From positions 1-54,447 of the forward strand of contig CAZIWX010000003.1 of the NCBI GenBank assembly GCA_964543125.1: 54,447 nt of DNA. Direction: 5' to 3'. The notes under the pieces were generated by a model that worked only from the letters and a program-made list of their open reading frames with translations, made no database searches and was not told where the DNA came from. The position numbers were made by a program, and so were the translations under genes. Origin of the DNA: CAZIWX01 sp964543125 (GTDB lineage Bacteria > Fidelibacterota > UBA8477). Position 1 is the first letter of the stretch; every line of letters starts with the position of its first letter. Positions 43,045 to 52,770 of the stretch are shown one piece after another.

Positions 43045-45534
43045 TTAAAACGCATAATCTAATTGTAAGCGGATATCGTTGGATGTTCTCTGATACTGTA
43101 CCGTTTCCCAGATCAGGCGGGTGGAGGTCGTTGCACCTACAGGTGTAAAAGCATAATTGGTAATGGGCGAACCCGCATCATGGGAAACCTTCAGCCGCAG
43201 CGCCCAATTGTTGCCAATGCGGCTAAAGGCCGTCACCCACCAACGCAGGCTGCCAACCGGTGAATCAAAGACCTGAAAGTCCGTATCCTCAAAACTCCAG
43301 AAGAAACCTTTATATATCGTCACCGAGCCTAAAATTTTAAACCGGCCGGTAAAATTATGGGTAGCTGAAACATTCAGCGCCTCACCGGGTGCACCGGCAT
43401 TACCCACCCTAGAATGTTGATCGCCACCGGAGCCCAGATCAACAGTAAGGCGCCGCCGCTGGGAGAACTGAGTAAGTCCATGAATATACATTAACTCAAG
43501 TTCATCATAATTTGAGAGCCGGAACCGGGCACTGATACGAGTCTCGCGGGAATCATAGGGATTGGGAGATAGCGCATCGAAGTCACCCCGCTGTTGCCAT
43601 TTCTGCCGCAATCGGAAGCGATAATTGAAGTTGGGACGATATTCCAATCGCAGCACGGTGCGGAAGAATTGCGCCTGATCGGCCACACGGGTCCAAACAT
43701 CAAAATCCGTCGTAGCCACCAGCTCCCGATTGATCTGATACCGGCTGGACAGATACCAGCCTTTTTCGGCCTGGGGTTGGGCGGCATTGGCAAACAAATC
43801 ATTATAGATGGTGTCCGCCAGGTAAAAGGTATCTTCGAAAATCGAACCCTTGTAGCGCTGATAATTGGAAAATGAGCGTTGATAGAAATTGTCAAATTCC
43901 AAGTCATAATCCCGGTACAGCAGCAGGAAATTCAGGTTGTCAAATTGGATAAAAGCATTCACCAAAAGGGCTTTTGGATCGTCCCTGACATCGAGAATCT
44001 TATAATTCCGGTCCAATACACCCCACTCGCCCTGGAACGCTATATTGCGGAATACGGTGCTGAATTCCACGCCCTGCACCCGGCGATTGGATTTAGCGGC
44101 CGCCCACAACGGGGAAGTGGCGCTGGAGGCGTATAGGGCTCCGATTTCAGTGTCCGCGGTATTTCCCAAAGAAGTAAGATACCGGAATTCATTGCCCACA
44201 CCAATGATGGAGCCCGTGGGGTCGGGGCGTAATTCCTTGTCGTACAAACTTTCGTAGGAGGTCAACCCCAGGTAGGTGCCGGGCCGGAATGTGTACTGAA
44301 TATTGCCGCCGTAGGTTACTTCATTCACCGCATTCAGCAACGGTTGGGGCAACTGACCACTCCAGCCCCGATTCTGGCGCGAGCGCATATTGATCAAGGT
44401 GGTAAAATCCGCACCGGATGGATTCAGAACCGCATCCCGGGGCGCTTTGGATAAAAAACCGATGACACGCAACCGGTTTAGCAACCGGGTTTGGAAAGCC
44501 AATCCCCGCAAGGCGGCTTCCCGGGTGCCGGACTGATCGGCAAACACACCCGGAACCCGCTTGGACCAGCCATAGCCATCCCGGCGGGGTGAAAAATAGT
44601 CGGTGGTTTCCATGATAACGCCTTGCCCGAAGGTGGCGCTGAAATTCCCGAGAATCAACCGGTCGAGAGTAACCGGACCCCAGTGATAATCCTTCAAAGT
44701 GAGGGATACTTTACCGTCAGGAATTTGCAGACCGCCTACATTCACAACCGGGTTCGCTTCACCTACCTGTCGATGATAGGCAAACCCCAGATTCAAATGC
44801 CGGCCATAGGTGACCAGAAATTTTTCCCGCAGGGCCGGGGGATAAGTTTGGCCAATGTAGCTTACACCGCCCACTTCGGTGGAAGCACCCGATGAAGCGG
44901 CTGTATTCAGGGTCAGATTGTACCAGTAGTGCAGGCGTCCGGTATCCCGAGGGTCCTGATAGCGGATGAAGTCCCGCATATTCCGATAACCATAATACGA
45001 TAAACCAATCGCGCTACGCAAGGCCCGGGCACTACCAATATCAATTTCTTTCCGCAATTTCAACACCGCTACGGCATCAATGGGACTGACATTTTGGAGT
45101 GCTGTCAGGTCGTCAAAAGTGGCGTTGTTCACATTGATGGGTTCCGCCAGCCGATCCAGCCAGACTTCAATCAATCCTTCGTTGGCGCCCTCCAGACTGC
45201 TCCACTGTTCCACCTTGCGATAAGCATCCTGAAGCCGTGATTTTTCACCTGTCTCCAGCAACGGATGAATCACCACCAGTGGTTTCAGGTGTTCCAGCGT
45301 CCGGCCATCAATGCCTTTGACCAATCCCAGTTCGTAAATGCTTAGAAATGGACCCTGGTAATAAACCCGGTCATAGAGCGCCCGGGCCTGGTCCGGTGTG
45401 ATTGAAAGTTGTTGAATTTCCGCCAGGGTCGCATTGTTGATATCCACCGGCCGGTCAACGGCTGCCCAACCGATTGCAGTCAGTAGCCAAACCAGGAGCA
45501 CGATTTCTAAAATTGATATATTTTGTTTTCGCAT
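43045..45534 (-). CDS. Helix-hairpin-helix protein with C-terminal beta-barrel
   Basis: An 829-residue protein with a signal peptide and two helix-hairpin-helix units: VDINNATLAEIQQL to about residue 85, and INVNNATFDDLTAL from about 130. These ComEA-like motifs bind DNA backbone without sequence preference. The rest (about 215-829) is beta-strand rich and ends DIRLQLDYAF with a terminal Phe, as in outer-membrane barrels. A barrel with periplasmic DNA-binding hairpins could capture or pass DNA. It precedes the 441-residue barrel gene, with 28 bp between. Confidence 0.82.
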   Translation of the reverse strand: MRKQNISILEIVLLVWLLTAIGWAAVDRPVDINNATLAEIQQLSITPDQARALYDRVYYQGPFLSIYELGLVKGIDGRTLEHLKPLVVIHPLLETGEKSRLQDAYRKVEQWSSLEGANEGLIEVWLDRLAEPINVNNATFDDLTALQNVSPIDAVAVLKLRKEIDIGSARALRSAIGLSYYGYRNMRDFIRYQDPRDTGRLHYWYNLTLNTAASSGASTEVGGVSYIGQTYPPALREKFLVTYGRHLNLGFAYHRQVGEANPVVNVGGLQIPDGKVSLTLKDYHWGPVTLDRLILGNFSATFGQGVIMETTDYFSPRRDGYGWSKRVPGVFADQSGTREAALRGLAFQTRLLNRLRVIGFLSKAPRDAVLNPSGADFTTLINMRSRQNRGWSGQLPQPLLNAVNEVTYGGNIQYTFRPGTYLGLTSYESLYDKELRPDPTGSIIGVGNEFRYLTSLGNTADTEIGALYASSATSPLWAAAKSNRRVQGVEFSTVFRNIAFQGEWGVLDRNYKILDVRDDPKALLVNAFIQFDNLNFLLLYRDYDLEFDNFYQRSFSNYQRYKGSIFEDTFYLADTIYNDLFANAAQPQAEKGWYLSSRYQINRELVATTDFDVWTRVADQAQFFRTVLRLEYRPNFNYRFRLRQKWQQRGDFDALSPNPYDSRETRISARFRLSNYDELELMYIHGLTQFSQRRRLTVDLGSGGDQHSRVGNAGAPGEALNVSATHNFTGRFKILGSVTIYKGFFWSFEDTDFQVFDSPVGSLRWWVTAFSRIGNNWALRLKVSHDAGSPITNYAFTPVGATTSTRLIWETVQYQRTSNDIRLQLDYAF

Positions 45535-45546
45535 GAGCTGGCTGAC

Positions 45547-46434
45547 TCAGAAACGATATTGCAGGGTAAATTGATGGGTCATGGGCAGCACCGGATGGGT
45601 CAGCAGACCGTATTCCAGTTCGAAACCCGCCAGATGAGCATTAAACCCAAAACCGAACCGGTTCGGACTGGATTGAATACCCATGAATAAAGTGAAATAG
45701 TCAGTGACTCCGTATTCCAGACCGCCATGGAATTGCGTGTCATGACCCACGGTGTTGATTAAGGTAAAATTAGTCCATACCCGGTGATAAGGTGAATAAG
45801 CAAATCCGGCTTGAATCTCCCGGGGCAAATCCACCACGGCGCCGTTCTTACCAATGCGGGGCTGATTGATATTCTTCACCACCATGGCACCCCAATGGCG
45901 GTCCGACAGACGCGCGCGTAGGGCCAGATCCACACCAATAGTGGAACCCGAGCCGAGAGTCTGACCATCCACGCCGGTGCCACTATAACCGGCCGAACGG
46001 CCAAAATCGATGGCATAATATTTTACCGTATAGCCAAATGCCAGGGACGAAAGCTTGTCCCGCATGAGGTAAAAACCGTGACTGAACCCAACACTCATTT
46101 CATTGCTCAGGCTGGTATCCTGATAGGTAACGCCACTGGATTCCACCGCTAATCCCACGCCACCCCAAATGCCGGGTAATGGCGTGGAAACGCCAAAAAC
46201 GGAATAGGGCAGCCAGCTTTGACCAAACAGATCCTGATAGCCGGCGATTAAGCCGGACTGATCCAGCTGGCAGAGCACGGCCGGATTGGTAAACAAAGCG
46301 TTCCCGTCGGGGACATGGGCAATATCGCTGGCCGCCAAACCGGCGGTCCGGGCCGTTTTATACATTACAGCGGTTGCAACCTGAGACCAGGCCAACCCCG
46401 CTGCCAATAACAGAAGGATTAGGGCCCGTCTCAT
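45547..46434 (-). CDS. PorV/PorQ-like outer-membrane protein
   Basis: A 295-residue barrel with a signal peptide (MRRALILLLLAAGLAWSQ). SDIAHVPDGNALFTNPAVL is the conserved start of PorV/UPF0164-type proteins, and MTHQFTLQYRF is the terminal strand. PorV is a shuttle of the type IX secretion system that delivers proteins with C-terminal sorting domains. The start overlaps the upstream stop as ATGA. That it serves the two sorting-domain proteins here is inference. Confidence 0.75.
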   Translation of the reverse strand: MRRALILLLLAAGLAWSQVATAVMYKTARTAGLAASDIAHVPDGNALFTNPAVLCQLDQSGLIAGYQDLFGQSWLPYSVFGVSTPLPGIWGGVGLAVESSGVTYQDTSLSNEMSVGFSHGFYLMRDKLSSLAFGYTVKYYAIDFGRSAGYSGTGVDGQTLGSGSTIGVDLALRARLSDRHWGAMVVKNINQPRIGKNGAVVDLPREIQAGFAYSPYHRVWTNFTLINTVGHDTQFHGGLEYGVTDYFTLFMGIQSSPNRFGFGFNAHLAGFELEYGLLTHPVLPMTHQFTLQYRF

Positions 46435-48416
46435 TTCAACCTCGTTCCGATTACTACCGGAGCTAACGCTTGCTGAGTCTTACCGGTATTGCGATTAACA
46501 GTTACTAAATGCATGATATAAGTGCCGGCCGGAACCCGGGCGGCCGTCTCATCCCGGCCATTCCAGTATTCCGTTTTTTCCAATGCCAGGGGTCTGAAAT
46601 CATCAAACAAGGTGGTAATGTAGCGGCCGGATGCGTCGAAAATGCGCAGCGTAATTCGGGAATAGGCCGGAAAACTATAGGTATATTGAATTCGCTCGCC
46701 AAGTTGTGGTACAAAAGGATGGGGGCTGACTTTCAGCACCGTTGCCCCGGTTCCCGGTTCACCTTCAGGCTTTTCTCTCACATCCCGGGGGTAAGCCGCC
46801 AACAATTGACCTTCGCCGCGGTAACTGCCGCCCACCCCGCCAACCTCCACATTCATCCCTACCTGGAGCAGACTGTCGGCTGTGGAGTCAGCCAATAAAT
46901 TGGTCGTATCCCACACACGAACCGTGGTCGCCCCGGTGGCGTCTTCCAGTACAATATTGGATCCGCCACCGATATTGTCAGACCGGCTGGTAACGACACC
47001 GGATATTTTTACGAAGGAGCCCTCATAGGCCAGCGTGTTCAGTTGGGAAACATCGATGCTCCGCACCAGCGGAAGCGGCCGGTTTTGCGCTAAAAGGGTG
47101 TAGTTGAAACTGCTGAGCTGAACCGTTTCGTCACCGGTGGAGCTGCTCACATAGACAGCAACGGTTCCGGTGATCTGAATCGAATCGCCACGGACCAGCG
47201 GTGGGTCGAGCAAGGCCGTCTGATTCAGATTAATGCCGTAGCCGGAACCATCCTGAATATACATGCTGGTGCGATCGGTCCGAATGATGCCCGAACCGAT
47301 ACTCACCACCGCGTTTAAGGTGACACTCTGGCCCGTATAGGTATCGATGTTTTGCCGCACGGTTCCGATGGTAAGCGGTTCCGGTGGTGTCGTAATGGTA
47401 ACGCCGCTGGTGTTGCTCCTGGTGGAAATAGCACTGGTGTTGGTGGCCAGAATGTAAAATCCCAGCAGACCTTCCGCGCCGACGGCGGGAATTTGCGCGG
47501 CGTAACTATCACCACCAGTCTGAGTCATGGCCAGATCAGTTGTGTCGCCCGAAAAAAAGTAGAACAGCGTTACCGTTGCCAGTCCGCTGGTGTCCACTAC
47601 CGAGGCTGTGACAATAACCGGATCATCCGGTGTCGGCGCGGCCGGTGTAAATTGAATACCGGTAATTACCGGCTTGGTCACATCAAGTGTGGTTACAATC
47701 CAGGTATTGGCCAGATCTTCACTGGTTTCATCGTGCCCGGTAATACCATTGCCGCTGGTGGAAACCTCGGCGCCCTCGTTGTTGGCGGCCCGGATGAGCT
47801 TATAACCATTTAAAGCCACCGGTGCCACCGATTGATTGGCAATCGGCGTGTCCGGTTGATAACCGGCGACATCGGTTTTATCCACCGCATAGGTAGTATC
47901 ACCCCAGAGCAGGTAGTCTACATCCTGGACAATCGAACTTGAACCATCCCAGTGAAAAAGAACCAGTGTTTCTAAAGTATTGTCTAAAAAATAGGGCGCG
48001 GCACCAATTGTCGTCTGACCAGCGACTACCGGTAGAAAATCTTCCTTAAGCGCTAAATCCGGCGCATGACCATAAGTGTTTTGATAACTCGTGCTGGATG
48101 TAATACTTACAACCAAGGCTGAATTTGCGGCCAGGTCCTGATCCGGGAACCGCACAATAAAATCAGTCGAGCCTCCCGACCAGTAATCGGTACCGGATGG
48201 CAGGTTATAGTAATATTTACCGTTAGCCGGATCCGTGGCATCGGTGAGATAGTAATCCGCCAGATTGATCGGGGCGCCGGTGGGATTTTCGATGCGCACA
48301 TACTCCCCGTCCGAGGGTTGCAGGACGACTTCGGTAAATACCAGGTGATCGATCTGTGCCCACACTACCAGGGGCAGCCACGCCAGCAGCATCAGGGAAA
48401 TTGGTTTAAATTTCAA
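46431..48416 (-). CDS. Lamin-tail/OB-fold secreted protein with FlgD-Ig-like C-terminus
   Basis: A 661-residue secreted protein. Order: signal peptide (1-20), lamin-tail domain (about 22-160; LVFTEVVLQPSDGEYVRIEN), Ig-like domain (about 250-345), two OB-fold units (about 350-450 and 460-545; IQDGSGYGINLNQ, VRVWDTTNLL), and an Ig-like FlgD-type C-terminus (RITLRIFDASGRYITTL ... GTYIMHLVT). Lamin-tail plus OB folds are found beside EEP nucleases in ExeM-type enzymes. No nuclease domain is present here. The terminal segment is a candidate sorting signal. Confidence 0.82.
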   Translation of the reverse strand: MKFKPISLMLLAWLPLVVWAQIDHLVFTEVVLQPSDGEYVRIENPTGAPINLADYYLTDATDPANGKYYYNLPSGTDYWSGGSTDFIVRFPDQDLAANSALVVSITSSTSYQNTYGHAPDLALKEDFLPVVAGQTTIGAAPYFLDNTLETLVLFHWDGSSSIVQDVDYLLWGDTTYAVDKTDVAGYQPDTPIANQSVAPVALNGYKLIRAANNEGAEVSTSGNGITGHDETSEDLANTWIVTTLDVTKPVITGIQFTPAAPTPDDPVIVTASVVDTSGLATVTLFYFFSGDTTDLAMTQTGGDSYAAQIPAVGAEGLLGFYILATNTSAISTRSNTSGVTITTPPEPLTIGTVRQNIDTYTGQSVTLNAVVSIGSGIIRTDRTSMYIQDGSGYGINLNQTALLDPPLVRGDSIQITGTVAVYVSSSTGDETVQLSSFNYTLLAQNRPLPLVRSIDVSQLNTLAYEGSFVKISGVVTSRSDNIGGGSNIVLEDATGATTVRVWDTTNLLADSTADSLLQVGMNVEVGGVGGSYRGEGQLLAAYPRDVREKPEGEPGTGATVLKVSPHPFVPQLGERIQYTYSFPAYSRITLRIFDASGRYITTLFDDFRPLALEKTEYWNGRDETAARVPAGTYIMHLVTVNRNTGKTQQALAPVVIGTRLK

Positions 48417-48504
48417 TCTGCACTTCCTGTTTGGACTTCGTGTAACAATTGTTGCTTAAGAATACCAGACGGAAACATATTCGTCTCCGCCCGATTCATT
48501 CAAA

Positions 48505-51102
48505 TTATTTCAGCAACATGATTTTTCGGGTTTGCGTATACCCGGGGGTTGTGAACCGGACAAAATAAATTCCGGACGCCACTGCGGCTGCATTCCAGCT
48601 CTGATGATACACGCCGGCGGGTTCATTCCCCTGGCTCAGGGTTTTAATCAACCGGCCGGTAAGATCATAAATGCTAATAGCATAAGAACTTTGCACCGGT
48701 AATTTCCAACTGATCAGCGTGCTAGGATTGAATGGGTTCGGGTAGGGTTGCGACAAACTGAATGCGCCGGGAATCGCCGGTTGATCCGGGTTGGCGCCGG
48801 TAATGATCAACATATCTTCAGTATAGCCGATCAGAGTCTGAAAAGTACCGTTATACTCACTGCCCACACCGGTGAACTGCCAGGTCGTGCCGTTTACCAG
48901 CGGCGTCATATCAATTCCGGTGGAATTCCAGATCCGCACGGCGGTGGTATCGCTGCCGCTTTTAATGAAATAAGTGCTGCCGCCGCCGGCGCTATACTGA
49001 TCCACAATATCACCGGTGAATTGGGTCCAGGTGCCTTCCCAGGCGGAATTGTTGGCCTCACCGACCGAAATGATGGCGGGCGCCGGCAGATCATTCCCCT
49101 GGGAATCCAGGCGATAATTGAAATAGGCGATCTCCACCCGGGTTCCGTAATAGGAAATCTCACCCACCAGGGTCAACGCATCGCCGCGCTCCAGGGGTAA
49201 TTCGTTGTAGTGGAACAGGTTAATTCCCCGGCCGCTGTTGTCTTGAATATAGGCATTGGTGACACCGTTCTGGAGCACGCCCGAGCCGATGGTGATGATG
49301 CCGCTGACGGTCACTACCAACCCTTCGGTGGCGGCATTTTGCACATCAGCGATATTGGAGGCTGTGGTGGAAGCCACCATCTGAGTGAAAGCATTCGATT
49401 CCAAAGTCAGGCCGTTGTTATCGGTCGTCTGAAATTTGTACTGTAGCTTGCTGTTAGCCGCCTGAGCCGGGATAATGCCCAGCCAGGTATTGCCCTGATC
49501 CGGCCACATCTCGGTACTGTTAAGGAAACTGCCATCGGTACCGTAAATGATATTGATGGACTGAATAGTCGTCCCGGAATCAGGTGGCAAAACATCCACA
49601 CTGACTTCGATTTCATTCTGGCTGGTGATCCATCCTGGTGACACACTAAGATTTTCAAAGGTTGGCGCATTGGATTCCACCAAAATATCAGTCAGCATTC
49701 GGGGTAGAATCTGATAGACGCCGCTGTATTCCGTGGCAACGCCGACTACATCCGCGGGCCAGATGGGTTCGGCGGTACCGTCAATGTCGGTTTCCTTGTC
49801 GATCCGCATGACGGCTATATCGGAATTATTGTCGGATATATCAATGTTGGCGTTGGAACCGGCGGCCGGCCAGGCAGCGCCGGTACCCTGATTCGTCACA
49901 TTGTTTATCTGAATTAGTTGACTTTCGTAATTCTCGCCATTGGCATTCAGTTGCGCCACGGTCAACACCACCGGTTCCGGTAAAGCCACACCGGTCGCCA
50001 TTACCGTTACATCCGTTTCCGAAGCCGGAATAATCTCCATTTTACCATTGTATTCAGCAATCGCCCCGGTGATCTGAACCTGATCACCCATATTCAACAC
50101 CATTGTTCCGCCAGAGTAATACAGTGAAATCCCGCCGGTTGAGTCCTGAATACTGTATTCGGTGCTGCTGACCCAGTTGATGCTGATGACGACACCGGTG
50201 ATATTTACCATGGCGCCCAGCGACTGCTGCCGGGCTTGGGCAATACTCATGTTGGTAACGATATAAACCGTGATATTAATATAATCAGTATCGGTGGAAT
50301 CACCGTCGTCGGTAACGGTCAGTTGAAACGAAAAAGTTGTGGTCTCCGTGACTTCCGGAACGGTAAAGGTGACCGCCGCCTGATCGGTAGCACTCAGGGT
50401 TACATCCGGACCGGCGATCTGGGACCAGGCGTAGGCGACAATCGTTCCGTCGCTGTCTGAACTGCCGCTGCCGTCCAGTGTCACTATTGCACCGCTGTCT
50501 ACGGTTTGATCCGGACCGGCATTGGCGGTGGGCGGATAATTAGCATTAGGATCAAAAGTCTGACCGGTATTGATAGCGCCGGGCGTTGTGGTGGTCACGA
50601 CCCAGGGAGAACCATCCAGTCCGATACGTGAGAAAGAAGTATCGGGGGCAGATTCCGGATAAGTATTACTGCCATCGTTCGTACTCTCCATGGGATTTCC
50701 GGAGAGGTCGTTTAGAGTACCTTCATAAGCTACACCGTCAACAATAGCACCCCCGACGGATAACTGAACACCGTCCGGTGAACCGTTCTGAATTGCGTTC
50801 GTATTGGGTGTAATGACGTAATCCACGTTCGGAACAGCGGCAACGCCGACTACATAAAATCCATATCCGCCGGCTTCATCATTAAGCGTAATGGTTCCAA
50901 GATTAAAGGTATTATATGAAACGTCGCCATTACCATTAATCAGGTCAACCACCACATTGTTGTAGGTACCCGCCGGACCGGCCAATTCCAAAAATTCGGC
51001 GGCATCCGTGCCGGGTTGATCATAGTCAATCTCGTTAATGAAGAGCTGGGCGTTGAGTACGCTCGCAGACAATACTGCCACTAGCATTATTCGCAGCTTC
51101 AT
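48505..51102 (-). CDS. Lamin-tail/PKD/OB-fold secreted protein with C-terminal sorting domain
   Basis: An 865-residue protein and first gene of the operon; AAAGGAG precedes the ATG. Signal peptide (1-18), lamin-tail-like domain (LFINEIDYDQPGTDAAEF), PKD domain (about 195-280; ANAGPDQTVDSGAIVTLDGS), then OB-fold units (IQDSTGGISLYYSGG near 320; IQDNSGRGINLFHYNE near 620), and a typical type IX sorting domain from about 780 (PYPNPFNPSTLISW, GIYFVRFTTPG). The OB units resemble those of the 661-residue paralog. It probably ends up on the cell surface or outside the cell; binding of nucleic acid is inferred from context. Confidence 0.85.
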   Translation of the reverse strand: MKLRIMLVAVLSASVLNAQLFINEIDYDQPGTDAAEFLELAGPAGTYNNVVVDLINGNGDVSYNTFNLGTITLNDEAGGYGFYVVGVAAVPNVDYVITPNTNAIQNGSPDGVQLSVGGAIVDGVAYEGTLNDLSGNPMESTNDGSNTYPESAPDTSFSRIGLDGSPWVVTTTTPGAINTGQTFDPNANYPPTANAGPDQTVDSGAIVTLDGSGSSDSDGTIVAYAWSQIAGPDVTLSATDQAAVTFTVPEVTETTTFSFQLTVTDDGDSTDTDYINITVYIVTNMSIAQARQQSLGAMVNITGVVISINWVSSTEYSIQDSTGGISLYYSGGTMVLNMGDQVQITGAIAEYNGKMEIIPASETDVTVMATGVALPEPVVLTVAQLNANGENYESQLIQINNVTNQGTGAAWPAAGSNANIDISDNNSDIAVMRIDKETDIDGTAEPIWPADVVGVATEYSGVYQILPRMLTDILVESNAPTFENLSVSPGWITSQNEIEVSVDVLPPDSGTTIQSINIIYGTDGSFLNSTEMWPDQGNTWLGIIPAQAANSKLQYKFQTTDNNGLTLESNAFTQMVASTTASNIADVQNAATEGLVVTVSGIITIGSGVLQNGVTNAYIQDNSGRGINLFHYNELPLERGDALTLVGEISYYGTRVEIAYFNYRLDSQGNDLPAPAIISVGEANNSAWEGTWTQFTGDIVDQYSAGGGSTYFIKSGSDTTAVRIWNSTGIDMTPLVNGTTWQFTGVGSEYNGTFQTLIGYTEDMLIITGANPDQPAIPGAFSLSQPYPNPFNPSTLISWKLPVQSSYAISIYDLTGRLIKTLSQGNEPAGVYHQSWNAAAVASGIYFVRFTTPGYTQTRKIMLLK

Positions 51103-51300
51103 GCTAAATCTCCTTTGAGCTTACCGGCGTGGTTCCCTGGGTGACCGGTCTGAACCAATGATTTTTATTGAATTGCAGCCATCTCGCCCGAATGGCGAAC
51201 GCCTGTTGTTCGAGGTATTAATTTGTTTCATCGGCGGCGGGCAAAATACGGTGTGCCAACTCATTCTCCAAAATCTGATTTATAACACATTTGTAAGGTT

Positions 51301-52167
51301 TTAGCCGGTTGCCGCTTGATCTTTTCCATCTTCCCATCCAAATTGTACCGCCAGCCAGGGTAATCCCCAGCTAATCCAAAATCCGGCCAGGCCGTACCGC
51401 AAAAACTTGGCCATATCCGTCTGATAGCCAATGGAAGTGAAAATCAGTTTCAGACCATAGACACAGAAAATTAGTCCCGCCAAGCCCACGATCACTTTCA
51501 GGAAAGCCGCCGGCCAGCGGGCATTGGCTTGACTCAGTAAATAATGACGTTCATGCAGGACACCGGCCCAGAATCCCAGAAAAGCCGCACCGCTTTTCAG
51601 ACCCGCGTCAGGCAAAGCATGGGGGAAAAACATGAACCAGCCCATGATGACGAAAAAGAAAAAAAACGACTGCCGCGTGGGTCCGATGTGCAACCAGACC
51701 TTTGGCTCCACTTTCAACAAATAATAATAAGCCACCAGGGTAAGGAATCCGATCAACACACCGCCAATGACATCCCCGGGAAAATGGACCCCGAGATAGA
51801 CCCGGGAGGCGGCAATTCCCACGATCAGCAAGCCCGCTAATCCATACGCCCAGCGCTTATGAATTTCCCAGGCCAACCAACCCCACAGCACCATGGCCGT
51901 TTGGGCGTGGCCGCTGGGAAAGGACCAACCATCAGCTTGTACCAGATGTTCCACGGTGGGTCTCGGAATGGTGAAAAGCTCTTTGATAAAAGTATTCAGG
52001 ATAACCGTGAACAGCAAAATCGCGCCCACGCGTCCCATTATATCCCGGCGCCAAAGCCAATATCCCAACGGTAAGATCAACAGAAAGAAATACTCTTCAC
52101 CGAGAAAAGTGAAGCCCTTAAAAAGGGGTGTCAACCACGGTGTTCGAATTGCTAAAACCCAATCCAT
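51301..52167 (-). CDS. PAP2 family membrane phosphatase
   Basis: A 288-residue membrane protein with about seven hydrophobic segments. All three phosphatase motifs are present: KELFTIPRP, SFPSGHAQT (catalytic His) and SRVYLGVHFPGD. Members dephosphorylate undecaprenyl pyrophosphate or phosphatidate at the periplasmic face. AGGAGG lies upstream of the ATG. It is separated by about 200 bp from the surface operon and seems independent. Confidence 0.92.
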   Translation of the reverse strand: MDWVLAIRTPWLTPLFKGFTFLGEEYFFLLILPLGYWLWRRDIMGRVGAILLFTVILNTFIKELFTIPRPTVEHLVQADGWSFPSGHAQTAMVLWGWLAWEIHKRWAYGLAGLLIVGIAASRVYLGVHFPGDVIGGVLIGFLTLVAYYYLLKVEPKVWLHIGPTRQSFFFFFVIMGWFMFFPHALPDAGLKSGAAFLGFWAGVLHERHYLLSQANARWPAAFLKVIVGLAGLIFCVYGLKLIFTSIGYQTDMAKFLRYGLAGFWISWGLPWLAVQFGWEDGKDQAATG

Positions 52168-52385
52168 AATGCTTCCGGCCTCCTTTAAGTATCGTAATCT
52201 AAAGGGTTACTCACCCAAATGGTTGCAAAGATTTTGGCTAAATGAACCGGCAAACAAAACCGGAACATCAAAGGAACCGCGGGCAGCCCTAAACTCGAAC
52301 TCCCGGTAAATAAAATGGTTAGCCGCGAAATCTGGCTTGGCGCCGCGTTTCCTTTTAAGAAATAGCAAGCGCCGGGCTTCATTGC

Positions 52386-52439
52386 CATGAGCTTCAGCTC
52401 GTGGTTTACTATATATATGAAAAAATAGGGCTTTAGCCC
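52386..52439. repeat. REP-like pair of palindromes
   Basis: Two palindromes: CATGAGC/GCTCGTG (52386-52403, one wobble) and GGGCT/AGCCC (52428-52439), 24 bp apart. This form resembles repetitive extragenic palindromes of Bacteroidota/FCB genomes. Only one copy is in the window. Confidence 0.5.
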
Positions 52440-52710
52440 AACAGGTATCCTGGAGTAGGAGGTTAAGGCTCCGTTTTTAAATTCGATCGCCACCGCCGGT
52501 TAATTCCCCAAGGCGCTGAAAACCAGATTCAGTTGGTTTTTTCCCGGCCAGATGAACGCATTTATTTTCGTACTCTTCCGATTTTCAGTCGTTGTCTAAT
52601 GGTGGTCCGGTATAGCCGGGTTCGAAGCGCGGCCACGCTATGGAATTATTTTTATCTTAATCATGCCGGTAATTGCTATTTTGACCCCTTTCCACTGCTT
52701 GCGGGTACAC

Positions 52711-52745
52711 AAAAAAAAAGCCCCCCGCAAACAGGGGGCTTTTTA
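52711..52745 (-). terminator. Strong bidirectional terminator after the TonB receptor gene
   Basis: GCCCCC/GGGGGC stem flanked by A9 on one side and T5 on the other. It should end the TonB-receptor transcript, whose stop is at 52771, and can also act on the plus strand. Confidence 0.92.
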
Positions 52746-52770
52746 GTTTGATGTCTCCTAACGCAAGAGC

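Larger units (their letters stand above)
52168..52770. other. Gap of about 600 bp with REP-like repeat and terminator
   Basis: The minus-strand frame at 52185-52493 encodes low-complexity text and consists of the repeat listed at 52386-52439, so I do not call it a gene. The rest has no supportable ORF. A strong terminator lies at 52711-52745. Confidence 0.6.

Noticed and set aside
52185..52493. 102-codon minus-strand frame near the PAP2 gene
   Set aside because: It consists largely of the REP-like palindromic repeat and has no protein signature.
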